The position numbers and the translations under genes are program-made. Shown piece after piece: positions 9,467 through 18,320 of a stretch of DNA of 40,589 nucleotides (within the stretch, counting starts at the first letter, position 1; the number at the start of each line of letters is the position of its first letter). Origin of the DNA: Verrucomicrobiota bacterium (GTDB taxonomy: Bacteria; Verrucomicrobiota; Verrucomicrobiia; CAIQCK01); assembly GCA_016219905.1 (NCBI GenBank), contig JACRKA010000331.1, positions 1 to 40,589 of the forward strand, given 5' to 3'. Under the pieces are notes generated by a model. The model was not told the DNA's origin, did no database searches, and worked only from the letters and a program-made list of their open reading frames with translations.

Positions 9467-10828
9467 CTACATGATCTCTGTCAAGAGGCCGCCGGACTTC
9501 ACGCCTTCCGCGGCGGAGGGCAACACGTGGGCCTCGGCGCCCAGGGGATGGGGCAGCTTGGCGTTGGCGTCTATGCCGGCCAACTGGTAGATGCTGCCGA
9601 GCAGGTCCACCGGATACACGGGCCGGTCCTTGACCTCTTCGCCCTTCGCGTCGGAGCAGCCGACCACGTGGCCGCCCTTGAAGCCGCCGCCGGCGACGAT
9701 GACGGAGAAGACGTTGCCGTAATGGTTGCGGCCGCCATTCCACGGCGGCTGCCAGTCCACCTTCGGGCCGCGGCCAAACTCGCCGGCGCACCACACGATG
9801 GTGGTCTCCAGCAGGCCGCGATCTTTCAAGTCCTGCAGCAGCGTCGCCAGGCCCTGGTCCAGATTCGGGCATTGCCGGCGCATGGTCGCGAAGTGGTTGC
9901 TGTGCGTGTCCCAGCCGCCGGGGTAGTTGATGACGACGTAGGGGACGCCCGACTCGACCATCCGGCGCGCCGCCAGGCATTCCTGCCCGAACGTGTTGCG
10001 GCCGTAGCGCTCCCGCAGTTCCGGTTTCTCCAGGGAGAGATCGAACACTTCCTTGCCCTTGCCCAGGATCAAGTCATACGCGGCTTTCTTGGATTCCTCC
10101 GCCGCCGCCACCTGCGGACTGGCGGCCATCGCGTTGCCCATGGTGTTCATCTTGCCGAGCAACTCGCGCCGGTTCTTCTGCCGGTCGTCCGTGATGGCCC
10201 GGGCGACGACGCCCTCCACCTCGAACCGGTTCGCGTTCGGGTCGCCGCCGGTGGCAAACGGCTTATACTTCGGCCCCAGGAAACCTTCTTCGGAAAACCG
10301 CCCCTGCGCCTGTGTCATCACCACGTAGGGCGGGATGATTCCCTTGTATTGGGGCCACTTGAACAGCGCGAACACGGCGCCGACGCTCGGATACGCCAGC
10401 CGCTCGCCGGGCGTGTGGCCGGTCTGCATCAGGTAGGCCGCGGTCTCGTGGCCGTTGTTGCGGTGGGTCATGCTGCGGATGAGGGAGAACTTGTCCGCCT
10501 GCTTCGCCAGCGCGGGGAACAGCTCGCCCATCTGGATGCCGTCCACGTTGGTCGGGATCGCCTTCTGGAACTCGCCCATGTATTCGTAGCCCGCCTCCGG
10601 TTTCGGGTCCCACGTGTCGTTGTGTGACATGCCGCCCCACAAAAACACCTGGATGACCGACTTGGCCTTGGCCTTCGTCGCGGCGCTGGCCGGCTGCGTC
10701 ACCGCCGCGAAGGCATCCGCGCCCACGCGATCGGCCACCATCAACCCGGCGGTGGCATAAAGACCCCGGCGCATCGCTTCACGTCGGGAGATTCGCTTTC
10801 CTCTGCTCAAACTGTGGCTCGTGCTCAT
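9467..10828 (-). CDS. DUF1501 domain-containing protein (Tat-like signal)
   Basis: ORF 9467..10867; start MSTSHSLSRGKRISRREAMRRGLYATAGLM at 10828; VIQVFLWGGMSHNDTWDPKP, YPGGWDTHSNHFATMRRQCPNLDQGLATLLQDLKDRGLLETTIVWCAGEFGRGP. Confidence 0.9.
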   Translation of the reverse strand: MSTSHSLSRGKRISRREAMRRGLYATAGLMVADRVGADAFAAVTQPASAATKAKAKSVIQVFLWGGMSHNDTWDPKPEAGYEYMGEFQKAIPTNVDGIQMGELFPALAKQADKFSLIRSMTHRNNGHETAAYLMQTGHTPGERLAYPSVGAVFALFKWPQYKGIIPPYVVMTQAQGRFSEEGFLGPKYKPFATGGDPNANRFEVEGVVARAITDDRQKNRRELLGKMNTMGNAMAASPQVAAAEESKKAAYDLILGKGKEVFDLSLEKPELRERYGRNTFGQECLAARRMVESGVPYVVINYPGGWDTHSNHFATMRRQCPNLDQGLATLLQDLKDRGLLETTIVWCAGEFGRGPKVDWQPPWNGGRNHYGNVFSVIVAGGGFKGGHVVGCSDAKGEEVKDRPVYPVDLLGSIYQLAGIDANAKLPHPLGAEAHVLPSAAEGVKSGGLLTEIM

Positions 10829-11000
10829 GGCTCTTAACTTCCTTTCATTATCATCTAGTAGATCCACCCGTGAACTTTAACTCCTGCATCGGCCTAAAGT
10901 TTCTCGCCGAAACGGGCTTTTGGCAAGCGCGAAGAATCGCGGGCCAAGCCGCTGTCCAGCGTCAACGGCGGGCAAGGGCGAACACCACGGAGCTTCCAAA

Positions 11001-12743
11001 TCAATGCCGATGAAGGAACTCGGTGCTGTTGATCAAGGCCCAGGCGATGTCCACCCAATCGTCACGCCGTTTCACCACGATGGTCTTGTCAGGCTGCTGG
11101 ATCGTTTTGCCGTCCTTGCGCACCGGCGGCGACTTGATCACCTGGACCTGGCCATACGCATCCACGGTCTTCGCTTCGTCCGGCGTCGGGAAACGGGAAA
11201 GGATCGTCAGGTAAAGTTCCTCGACGATCTCCTGCGGTTTGCGGCCGGAATCGAGGATCGTCCTCATCTTGGGGCCTTGGTCAATCTTGCGGTGGATGTG
11301 GGTCGAATTGAGCAAGTGCAGCCACTGGGCGGGGACCGGTTTGTTGTTGCGTTCGTTCTCCATGCCCGTGGCGCGCGCCGTCCGCCCGAACAAAGTCAGG
11401 AAGGGGCTGGTGATGCTGCCGTCCGCGATCGCCACCGCCGGCTTGTCATCCGGGATGTAAGTGAACGGCTCCGGAATGGGGCTGGTGTAAAGGTCCTTCG
11501 CGCCCGTGATTTTGTTGATGACATCAATCAACACCTCCGCATCCAGCCGCCGCAGCGAGTAGCTCGCAAAGTTGGCCTCGGCTTCGGGTGTGGTGACCTT
11601 GGGCATCGCGGAGAACTGATAGGTCTTGGAGTTGAGAATCAACCGCATGAGGCGCTTCATATCGTAACGGCCCGCGGTCATTTCTTTTTCCAGATAAGCC
11701 AGCAGCGCCGGGTTGCTCGGCGGGTTGTCGTCCCGGATGTCATCCGGCTCATGGATGATGCCGCGCCCCATCAACCATGCCCAGACGCGGTTCACGATGC
11801 TCCGCGTGAACCAGGGATTCCTCGGCGTGATCAGCCAGTCGGCGAAGACCTCGCGCGGATCCTTGTTCGCGGACAACTTGACCTTGGTCCCATCCGGGAA
11901 GATCGCCCGTTGCGGCTCGTTGTCGGCCGGCGCCGGGATGGACACTTGCGTGACGGTGTTGGAGGGCTGCGCGATGGCGGCGATGGCGGGTTTGCCGGGC
12001 ACGCTGCTGGCGGTCACGACGTTGGAACCGAGAGGATTCCAGAAGACGTGTTCCTCCTTCCACTCGCTGGTGGGCTTGTAGCTGATCTGCGAGAAGAACA
12101 CCGTCATCCCGGCCAGCTTGTTGGTCGGCCAGTTGTCGGTCCGCGTTCCCATGAACGTCAACGCCACGGCGCCGGCGATGCCCTCCGGCGTCCGGTTCTG
12201 GATGGCGCGGTAGAAGTTGACCGGGCCGACGCGGAAGTTGCTGCCACTCGAGGTGAGCATCTCGCGGACGAACTTGTCATACGGCTCGTTCTCGACGAGG
12301 CAGGCGCGGACCCAGCGGTGATACGCCTGCGCCGCGTTGGGCCAGAGATTGACGGGGAACTCCGCCTTGATCCGCAGGATGTCGCCCCACCTCATCGCCC
12401 AGTAATCGGCGTATTCCTCCCGCTCCAGCAGCCGGTCAATCAAGAGGCGGCGTTTGTTCTTCGTGTCCGGATCCTGGAGGAACTCCCGGACCTCCTTCGC
12501 GGTGGGCAGCGTGCCGATCACATCCAGATAAGCGCGCCGGACAAACACCGCGTCGGAACAGAGGGCGGGCTGGATTTTCAACTGCTTCAACTTCCCGAAG
12601 ACCAGCTTGTCTATCTGGCCGTCAGGCGTCAGCGGGACGGAACTTTCAAAAACGTTTGGCCCCGTCTCTGACGTTGAGGCTCCGCCCGCCACCGCCACGA
12701 AGACAACCGCCGACAGTAACAATGTTCTCATCATACTCCTCAT
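11001..12743 (-). CDS. DUF1549/DUF1553 domain-containing secreted protein
   Basis: FVRRAYLDVIGTLPTAKEVREFLQD...LLEREEYADYWAMRWGDILRIK; RNPWFTRSIVNRVWAWLMGRGIIHEPDDIRDDNPPSNPALLAYLEKEM; WALINSTEFLHRH; start ambiguous (12761, 12743 or 12734). Confidence 0.88.
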   Translation of the reverse strand: MRSMMRTLLLSAVVFVAVAGGASTSETGPNVFESSVPLTPDGQIDKLVFGKLKQLKIQPALCSDAVFVRRAYLDVIGTLPTAKEVREFLQDPDTKNKRRLLIDRLLEREEYADYWAMRWGDILRIKAEFPVNLWPNAAQAYHRWVRACLVENEPYDKFVREMLTSSGSNFRVGPVNFYRAIQNRTPEGIAGAVALTFMGTRTDNWPTNKLAGMTVFFSQISYKPTSEWKEEHVFWNPLGSNVVTASSVPGKPAIAAIAQPSNTVTQVSIPAPADNEPQRAIFPDGTKVKLSANKDPREVFADWLITPRNPWFTRSIVNRVWAWLMGRGIIHEPDDIRDDNPPSNPALLAYLEKEMTAGRYDMKRLMRLILNSKTYQFSAMPKVTTPEAEANFASYSLRRLDAEVLIDVINKITGAKDLYTSPIPEPFTYIPDDKPAVAIADGSITSPFLTLFGRTARATGMENERNNKPVPAQWLHLLNSTHIHRKIDQGPKMRTILDSGRKPQEIVEELYLTILSRFPTPDEAKTVDAYGQVQVIKSPPVRKDGKTIQQPDKTIVVKRRDDWVDIAWALINSTEFLHRH

Positions 12744-12828
12744 CTTTATATCTTTGCGCACGGCTCGTGTGCGCCAAAAACCCTACCGCCGCAGCCCAAT
12801 CGAGGTCAAGCCGCGCGATGCGGCATAA

Positions 12829-13854
12829 TCAGCCGGAGTGGCGTCGCGCCCCGTAGTGTTGCAGTGCCGTCACGACCGCCAGCACGCCCAGCGTTTGCGC
12901 GACGATGATCGCCGCGACCCACGGCGGCGCCCACAACAACACCACCGCGCCCAGGCCCAGCACCACCGTCAACACGTAGAGCACCAGCACCGCCGCGGTC
13001 TGCGACAGGCCCAGCCGCACGAAACGGTGCGAGATGTGGTTCGCATCGCCGACATAGACCGGCGCGCCGCGCCGCCACCGCTGCCATGTCACCGCCACCA
13101 GGTCGAACAACGGCAGCGCCAGCACGATCAGCGGGATCAACACCGGCAGCAACGTCGGGCTGGGCGCGCGATACGAATAGTAGTGCGGCAGGATCGCCAG
13201 CGCCCCGAGCAGGAACCCCACGAGATGGCTGCCGCCGTCGCCGAGAAAAATCCTCGCCCCCGGCAGGTTCCACGGCAGGAAGCCGATCAACGCGCCGGCG
13301 GTCGCCGCCGCCAGCGTCGCCGCGAGCAACTGGCCGTGCGCCGCCGCGATGCCTCCGAAGATCAGCGCGCAGATCGCCCCGATGCCCGCGCAGAGGCCGT
13401 CCATGTTGTCGAGGAAGTTCAGCGCGTTCATCACCGCCACCAGCCACAACACCGTCACGATCCACTGCAACGGCACGGACGGGATGAACAGCGTCACGCG
13501 AAATCCGCCGGCGACCACCACCAGCGCGATGAGGATCTGCCCCGCCAGCTTCGGCCCCGCCCGCAGGTCGCGCTTGTCATCAATCATGCCGAGCGCCAGC
13601 GCGATGGCCGCGCCCGCGAAAATCGCAAGCAACCGCGGCCGGTCGGGCGGCGTCGGGGAAAACCCGCTGAGAAGAACGCCGGCGATCAGCGCCACGAACA
13701 CCGCCGCGCCGCCGAGCAGCGGCATCGGCGCGGCGTGGATTTTTCGCGGGCCGGGATCATCGAGGAACCCCAGCCGCCGCGACGCGGCAATCGCCAGCGG
13801 CGTCGCGACCAGCGCCGCGACGACCGCGATGATGAAGGCGAAAAGCGGTTGCAT
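12829..13854 (-). CDS. Undecaprenyl-phosphate GlcNAc-1-phosphate transferase-like (WecA/MraY/TagO family)
   Basis: Polytopic; DDPGPRKIHAAPMPLLGGAAVF, GMIDDKRDL, NALNFLDNMDGLCAGI, FLGDGGSHLVGFLLG; start MQPLF at 13854. Confidence 0.9.
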   Translation of the reverse strand: MQPLFAFIIAVVAALVATPLAIAASRRLGFLDDPGPRKIHAAPMPLLGGAAVFVALIAGVLLSGFSPTPPDRPRLLAIFAGAAIALALGMIDDKRDLRAGPKLAGQILIALVVVAGGFRVTLFIPSVPLQWIVTVLWLVAVMNALNFLDNMDGLCAGIGAICALIFGGIAAAHGQLLAATLAAATAGALIGFLPWNLPGARIFLGDGGSHLVGFLLGALAILPHYYSYRAPSPTLLPVLIPLIVLALPLFDLVAVTWQRWRRGAPVYVGDANHISHRFVRLGLSQTAAVLVLYVLTVVLGLGAVVLLWAPPWVAAIIVAQTLGVLAVVTALQHYGARRHSG

Positions 13855-13864
13855 CCGTCTCCGG

Positions 13865-14998
13865 TCATTTAACCAGCGCGCGATACAACTCGTCCAGCTT
13901 GCTGACCATCCTTTCCACCGAAAACTCTTCGAGCACGCGCGCCTGGCCACGCCGGCCCATGTTCGCCGCGAGCGCCGGGTCGCGGAACAGCCGCCGCACG
14001 CGATCGGCCAGCGCGGCGCAATCGCCGGCCGGCACGAGGAAGCCCGTCTCGCCGTCCTTCACGACCTCTGGCGTGCCGTCGAGCGGATGCGCGACCACCG
14101 GCTTGCCCGCCGCAAGCGCCTGCACGACGGCGCGCGGCAGCCCCTCGCGTAACGAGAGGTGCACCAGCACGTCCATCGTCGCCACGTAGCGGGGCACATC
14201 TGCGGGCGGCACGAGGCCCGCGAAGTGGACGCGCCCGCGCAACACCGGCTCGCCGGCCCACGCTTCGAGTTTCTCGCGCCACGGCCCGTCGCCGACGATG
14301 AGGAACTTCGCCTCGGGCAGCGCGCGGGCCATTTCGAAAAACAACTCCCAGCCTTTCAGATCGAACAACCGCGCAATCTGTCCGACGACCGGCCCGCCGC
14401 CGAGTTGGACGCGCAGTTGCGGATCGGGCGTTGCGCGGGCGAACGCGGCCACGTCAAAGCCGCTGCGGATGGTGGTGTATCGCTCCGGCCGGCCGATGCC
14501 CGCGTCGAGATAGAGCTGCGTCATCGCATCGGCAACAGAGACGAAGCGCGTGGTGACACGGCCGGCGATGCGCTCGGCAAGTTTGAGCGGTGCGTTGGCC
14601 AGCGCGTTCTGGTAAGGGCCGAACGACGGGCCGTGAATGGTGTGGATGATGACCGGCACGCTGGCCGCGCGCGCGGCGAGACGGCCAAGAAAGCCGGCCT
14701 TGCCGCTGTGAGTGTGGACGATGTCGTATCGGCCGCGACGCAGCAGCGCGACCAGTTCGCGCCGCGCGCGAATGTCGTGGAGTGGGTTGATGGAGCGCCG
14801 CAGCGAGTCCACGCAGACCGGCTCGACGCCGGCGCGGCGCGCATTCTCGATGAGCGAGCCTTCAGCGCCGGCTTCGGAACCGCAGACGAGGTCCACCGCC
14901 TCGTAGCCCGGCAGCCGGCGCAAAGCGACGACGCTGGCAAGCGTGTTCTCCTGGGCGCCGCCGACGATGAGCCGGGTGATGATGTGGCAGATGCGCAC
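13865..14998 (-). CDS. GT4-type glycosyltransferase
   Basis: ITRLIVGGAQENTLASV, VHTHSGKAGFLGRLAAR, HLSLREGLPRAVVQALAAGKPVVAHPLDGTPEVVKDGETGFLV. Confidence 0.9.
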   Translation of the reverse strand: MRICHIITRLIVGGAQENTLASVVALRRLPGYEAVDLVCGSEAGAEGSLIENARRAGVEPVCVDSLRRSINPLHDIRARRELVALLRRGRYDIVHTHSGKAGFLGRLAARAASVPVIIHTIHGPSFGPYQNALANAPLKLAERIAGRVTTRFVSVADAMTQLYLDAGIGRPERYTTIRSGFDVAAFARATPDPQLRVQLGGGPVVGQIARLFDLKGWELFFEMARALPEAKFLIVGDGPWREKLEAWAGEPVLRGRVHFAGLVPPADVPRYVATMDVLVHLSLREGLPRAVVQALAAGKPVVAHPLDGTPEVVKDGETGFLVPAGDCAALADRVRRLFRDPALAANMGRRGQARVLEEFSVERMVSKLDELYRALVK

Positions 14999-15092
14999 GG
15001 TTTGTCGCGCGGAGCGTATAACGGCTCATGGCCTGCGCGCAACGAAACCCCGCGCTGGCGCGAAGCGAAGGTGACGGTTAGAATCCCGCCGC

Positions 15093-15977
15093 GTGAAAAT
15101 CATTCACTCGCCTGAATGCGCGGGCTACGAAATGCCCGGCCATCCCGAATCCCCGCGGCGCGTGCTGGCCAGCGCGGAGTTGCTCAAGCAGAAGAAACGA
15201 CATGAGTTCATCCCGGCCAAACCATGTGTGGAGGCCGACGCGCTGCGGGTGCACTCGAAGCGGTTGCTGGAGGACTTGCGGGGCGAGAAGTTCGAGGAGC
15301 CGGACACGCCGTCGCTGCCGGGCATCTTCAGCCACGCGCTGCGGTCGGCGGGCGCGGCGATCCAGGCGGCGGAACTGGCGTGGAAGGGCGAGGCGGCGTT
15401 TTCGCTGATGCGGCCGCCGGGCCACCACGCGACGAAGGACCAGATGATGGGGTTCTGTTATCTCAACAACATCGCCATCGCGGTGGCGCGGTTGTTGGAG
15501 GCGAAGGACGGCCCGAAGCGCGTGGCGATCGTGGACTTCGACTGCCACCACGGCAACGGCACGCAGGACATTTTCTACAAGCACGAGCGCGTGATGTATC
15601 TCTCGCTGCATCAGTATCCGTGCTATCCGGGCACGGGGCTGGAGTCGGCGTTCAACGTGCACAACTACCCCGTCGGGCCGCACACGGAGGAGAAGTATTA
15701 CCTCGAGGTGTTCGACAAGGCGCTCGGCGAAGTGCGGAAGTTCAAACCGGACCTCCTCGCGGTGTCGGCGGGGTTCGATGCCTACCGGCGCGACCCGATC
15801 ACGCAGATGGGGCTGGAGATCGGGACGTTCGCGAAGCTCGGCCAGCGGCTGGCAGCGTTGAAGCTGCGGATGTTCGCGGTGCTGGAGGGCGGCTATTCGG
15901 CCCGGCTGCCGAAGTGCATTGATGCGTTCCTGGATGGCTGGGAGCTGGGCGTGGTGCCGAAGGAAGCCGACGAGTGA
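15093..15977 (+). CDS. Histone deacetylase family protein (AcuC/acetylpolyamine amidohydrolase-like)
   Basis: MRPPGHHA, VDFDCHHGNGTQDIFY, SLHQYPCYPGTG, VSAGFDAYRRDP, VLEGGYS. Confidence 0.92.
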   Translation: MKIIHSPECAGYEMPGHPESPRRVLASAELLKQKKRHEFIPAKPCVEADALRVHSKRLLEDLRGEKFEEPDTPSLPGIFSHALRSAGAAIQAAELAWKGEAAFSLMRPPGHHATKDQMMGFCYLNNIAIAVARLLEAKDGPKRVAIVDFDCHHGNGTQDIFYKHERVMYLSLHQYPCYPGTGLESAFNVHNYPVGPHTEEKYYLEVFDKALGEVRKFKPDLLAVSAGFDAYRRDPITQMGLEIGTFAKLGQRLAALKLRMFAVLEGGYSARLPKCIDAFLDGWELGVVPKEADE

Positions 15978-16102
15978 AGGCGCTGCGCAGTGGCAGCCGC
16001 CGCGCCCGGTGGCCTTCGGGGAACCGTGTGGTATAGTTCGGCGTGCCGAGAACGTTCACCAAAGGCATCGCAACGAAGATCCCAAGAACTGGAGGAGGTC
16101 GC

Positions 16103-16726
16103 ATGAAACCGTGGTTCGCGTTGGCATTCGCATTTGTGCTAGGCCCGGCGCTGGTCACTGGTGAAGAAGACTGGGTGAAGTCGGACCTCAACGAGGCGGC
16201 GAAGCGGTTCGATCAACGCCAGTTTTCCCTGGCGCATGACATTTACCGGAACCTGTTGCTGGCGCATCAGGCCGCGCCGTTGGGCGCGACGGTCCTTGAA
16301 CAAGCCCGCGCCGGCATCGCTGCGACCACAGCGCGATTGAAGGCTGATGAGTCCGGTTCGCCGGGGGCGGCGTTCGTGGAGCGCGCGAAACGGCTTGGTT
16401 TCGCGCAGGTCGGCGCGGCGTGGCTGCCGGCGCAGGTGAAGGAGCGGTTGTCGGCTGATGCAACGGCCCGTCTGCGACGGCTTGCCCAAGGCAAAGCGTG
16501 CCCGGCGTGCAAGGGCCAAGGGGTCAACGTGTGCCCGAACTGCGCGTTCGGGAAGGTGCGATGCATGGGCTGCAGCGGCACGGGCCGCACCGGCGGCTCG
16601 GCCATCACCTCGCGTGGCGCGCCGTGCCCGGCTTGCGATGGCCGGGGCAGGGCCAAGTGTTTGCTTTGCAAAGGCACGGGCTATGGCGTCTGCCCGAAGT
16701 GCGAGGGCATCGGCGCCGTCGAGTAG
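16103..16726 (+). CDS. Secreted DnaJ-type zinc-finger (CxxCxGxG repeat) protein without a J domain
   Basis: RBS-like GGAGGAGG just upstream of ATG 16103; signal peptide MKPWFALAFAFVLGPALVTG; CPACKGQG, CPNCAFGK, CMGCSGTG, CPACDGRG, CLLCKGTG, CPKCEGIG. Confidence 0.8.
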   Translation: MKPWFALAFAFVLGPALVTGEEDWVKSDLNEAAKRFDQRQFSLAHDIYRNLLLAHQAAPLGATVLEQARAGIAATTARLKADESGSPGAAFVERAKRLGFAQVGAAWLPAQVKERLSADATARLRRLAQGKACPACKGQGVNVCPNCAFGKVRCMGCSGTGRTGGSAITSRGAPCPACDGRGRAKCLLCKGTGYGVCPKCEGIGAVE

Positions 16727-16758
16727 TGCCATCCTCCGCGCGCTCCCCTGAAAAACCA

Positions 16759-16836
16759 GCGGCCCCGGCTTTTGGCCGGGGCCGCGGTGGGCCGTCGGGG
16801 GGGAAACGGCCCGCGGGTCAGCGGGCGCCGACCCGC
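16759..16836. other. Cluster of three consecutive stem-loops (terminator or structured RNA candidate)
   Basis: GCGGCCCCGGC-ttttg-GCCGGGGCCGC (16759-16785); GGGCCGT/ACGGCCC (16789-16812); GCGGGTC/GACCCGC (16813-16836). Confidence 0.55.
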
Positions 16837-17149
16837 TTAAAACTGTTCGGGAGTCTCGCGCTCTTTGTCTGTCTCGACACCCCTCGTGTTGACGGTTCTC
16901 AATTAACGTCTGCCGCCCCTTACCCGCAGGCACTATGCCAGCGATGACGCCTGATTGCAAGCCGGTTTCTACCAACACGTTCGCTGCGAACGCGCCTGCG
17001 ACCGCGTGTTTCTTCCTGCCATTTTCGTCAGGACCGGTGACAAGTTGTCTTTCCGGACAGTCGGCGGACAAAGCCAGCGCCCACCCACACATGATTCAAA
17101 GTGAGGCGTGGTTGAAATGCCGCCGGTGTGTTGCTACGTTCGCGGCTCC

Positions 17150-18121
17150 ATGACCAGCCGTTACCTTGATGAAGTCCGCCGCCGCACCGTTGTCTTCGAC
17201 GGTGCGATGGGCACGAGCATCCAGGCGCGCAAGCTCAAGAAGGAGGATTTCCTCGAAGGCAAGGAGGGCTGGAACGAAAGCCTCGTCCTGACTCGACCCG
17301 ACGTCATCGCCGGCATCCATGAATCGTTCCTCGCCGCCGGCTGCGATGCGCTCGAAACCAACACCTTCGGCGGCTCGCGTCTCAAGCTCGGCGAATACGG
17401 CCACGGCACGGCCGACGATGTTCACCGGTTCAATTTCGCCGCCGCGCAGCTCGCGCGGAAGTGCGCCGACAAGTTCACCACGCCGGAGCACCCGCGCTTC
17501 GTCGCCGGCTCGGTCGGCCCGAGCGGCATGTTGCCCAGCACCGACGACCCGGAGCTTGGCAAGATCACCTTTGACGAACTGGCCGACCTCTACGCGGAAC
17601 AAGCGAAGCCGCTCATCGAGGGCGGCTGCGACCTGCTGCTCATCGAGACCTCGCAGGACATGCTCGAAGTGAAGGCTGCCATCGTCGGCTTTCGAAAGTG
17701 TTTCGCCAACATCGGCCGCAACGTGCCGATCCAGGCGCAAATCACGCTCGATGTCACACAGCGGATGCTGCTCGGCACCGACATCGGCGCGGCCATGACC
17801 ACCCTCGAAGCCCTCGCCGTGGATGTCATCGGCTTGAACTGTTCCACCGGCCCGCGCGAGATGCGCGACCCGGTTCGTTTTCTCTGCGAGAACTCGCGCC
17901 TGCCCATCAGCGTCATCCCCAACGCCGGCATTCCGGAGAACCGCGACGGCCAGGCTGTCTATCCCGAGACGCCCGCCGATTTCTCGCGCCAGATGGCCGA
18001 GTTCGTCGAGGAATTTGGCACCAACATCGTCGGCGGCTGCTGCGGCACCACGCCGGAGCACATGAAGGCCGTCATCGAAGCGATCAGGCGCGTCACGCCG
18101 AAGCAGCGGCAACTGGGTTAG
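17150..18121 (+). CDS. metH (N-terminal part): Homocysteine S-methyltransferase domain protein (MetH N-terminal module)
   Basis: TVVFDGAMGTSIQ, GCDALETNTFGG, GLNCSTGP, IVGGCCGTTPEHM (zinc-binding Cys motifs); start MTSRYLDE at 17150. Confidence 0.9.
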   Translation: MTSRYLDEVRRRTVVFDGAMGTSIQARKLKKEDFLEGKEGWNESLVLTRPDVIAGIHESFLAAGCDALETNTFGGSRLKLGEYGHGTADDVHRFNFAAAQLARKCADKFTTPEHPRFVAGSVGPSGMLPSTDDPELGKITFDELADLYAEQAKPLIEGGCDLLLIETSQDMLEVKAAIVGFRKCFANIGRNVPIQAQITLDVTQRMLLGTDIGAAMTTLEALAVDVIGLNCSTGPREMRDPVRFLCENSRLPISVIPNAGIPENRDGQAVYPETPADFSRQMAEFVEEFGTNIVGGCCGTTPEHMKAVIEAIRRVTPKQRQLG

Positions 18122-18279
18122 AAATCCGAAGCTCGAAATTCGAAATCCGAAACAAATCCGAATGACCGAAATTCGAAAATTCAAAACCGGCGACCTGGGA
18201 GCCACACCCTCGTTTCGATCATTGCCGCATTCGAGATTCGAATTTGTTTCGGATTTCGAGTTTCGGATTTCGAGTTTCC
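18121..18279. repeat. Inverted repeat of heptamer-phased GAAnnnC-type arms
   Basis: Left arm GAAATCCGAAGCTCGAAATTCGAAATCCGAAACAAATCCGAAT; right arm ATTCGAATTTGTTTCGGATTTCGAGTTTCGGATTTCGAGTTTC; the core CGAAATCCGAAACAAAT(C/T)CGAAT matches at 22 of 23 positions. Confidence 0.85.
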
Positions 18280-18320
18280 GCCGCTCGTCGCGCCAAGCCG
18301 GCTTGAAGAGGTAAGCAACG

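Noticed and set aside
12756-12774. GCGCAC/GTGCGC hairpin upstream of the DUF1549 gene
   Set aside because: Only 6-bp stem, no T tract; too weak to call a terminator or operator
16837-17149. Possible cobalamin, SAM or SAH riboswitch or tmRNA/RNase P/SRP RNA
   Set aside because: Looked for recognisable conserved cores on both strands and found none; left as an unexplained region
16935-17153. 72-aa plus-strand ORF upstream of metH-N
   Set aside because: Low coding plausibility, overlaps the metH-N start, no motif
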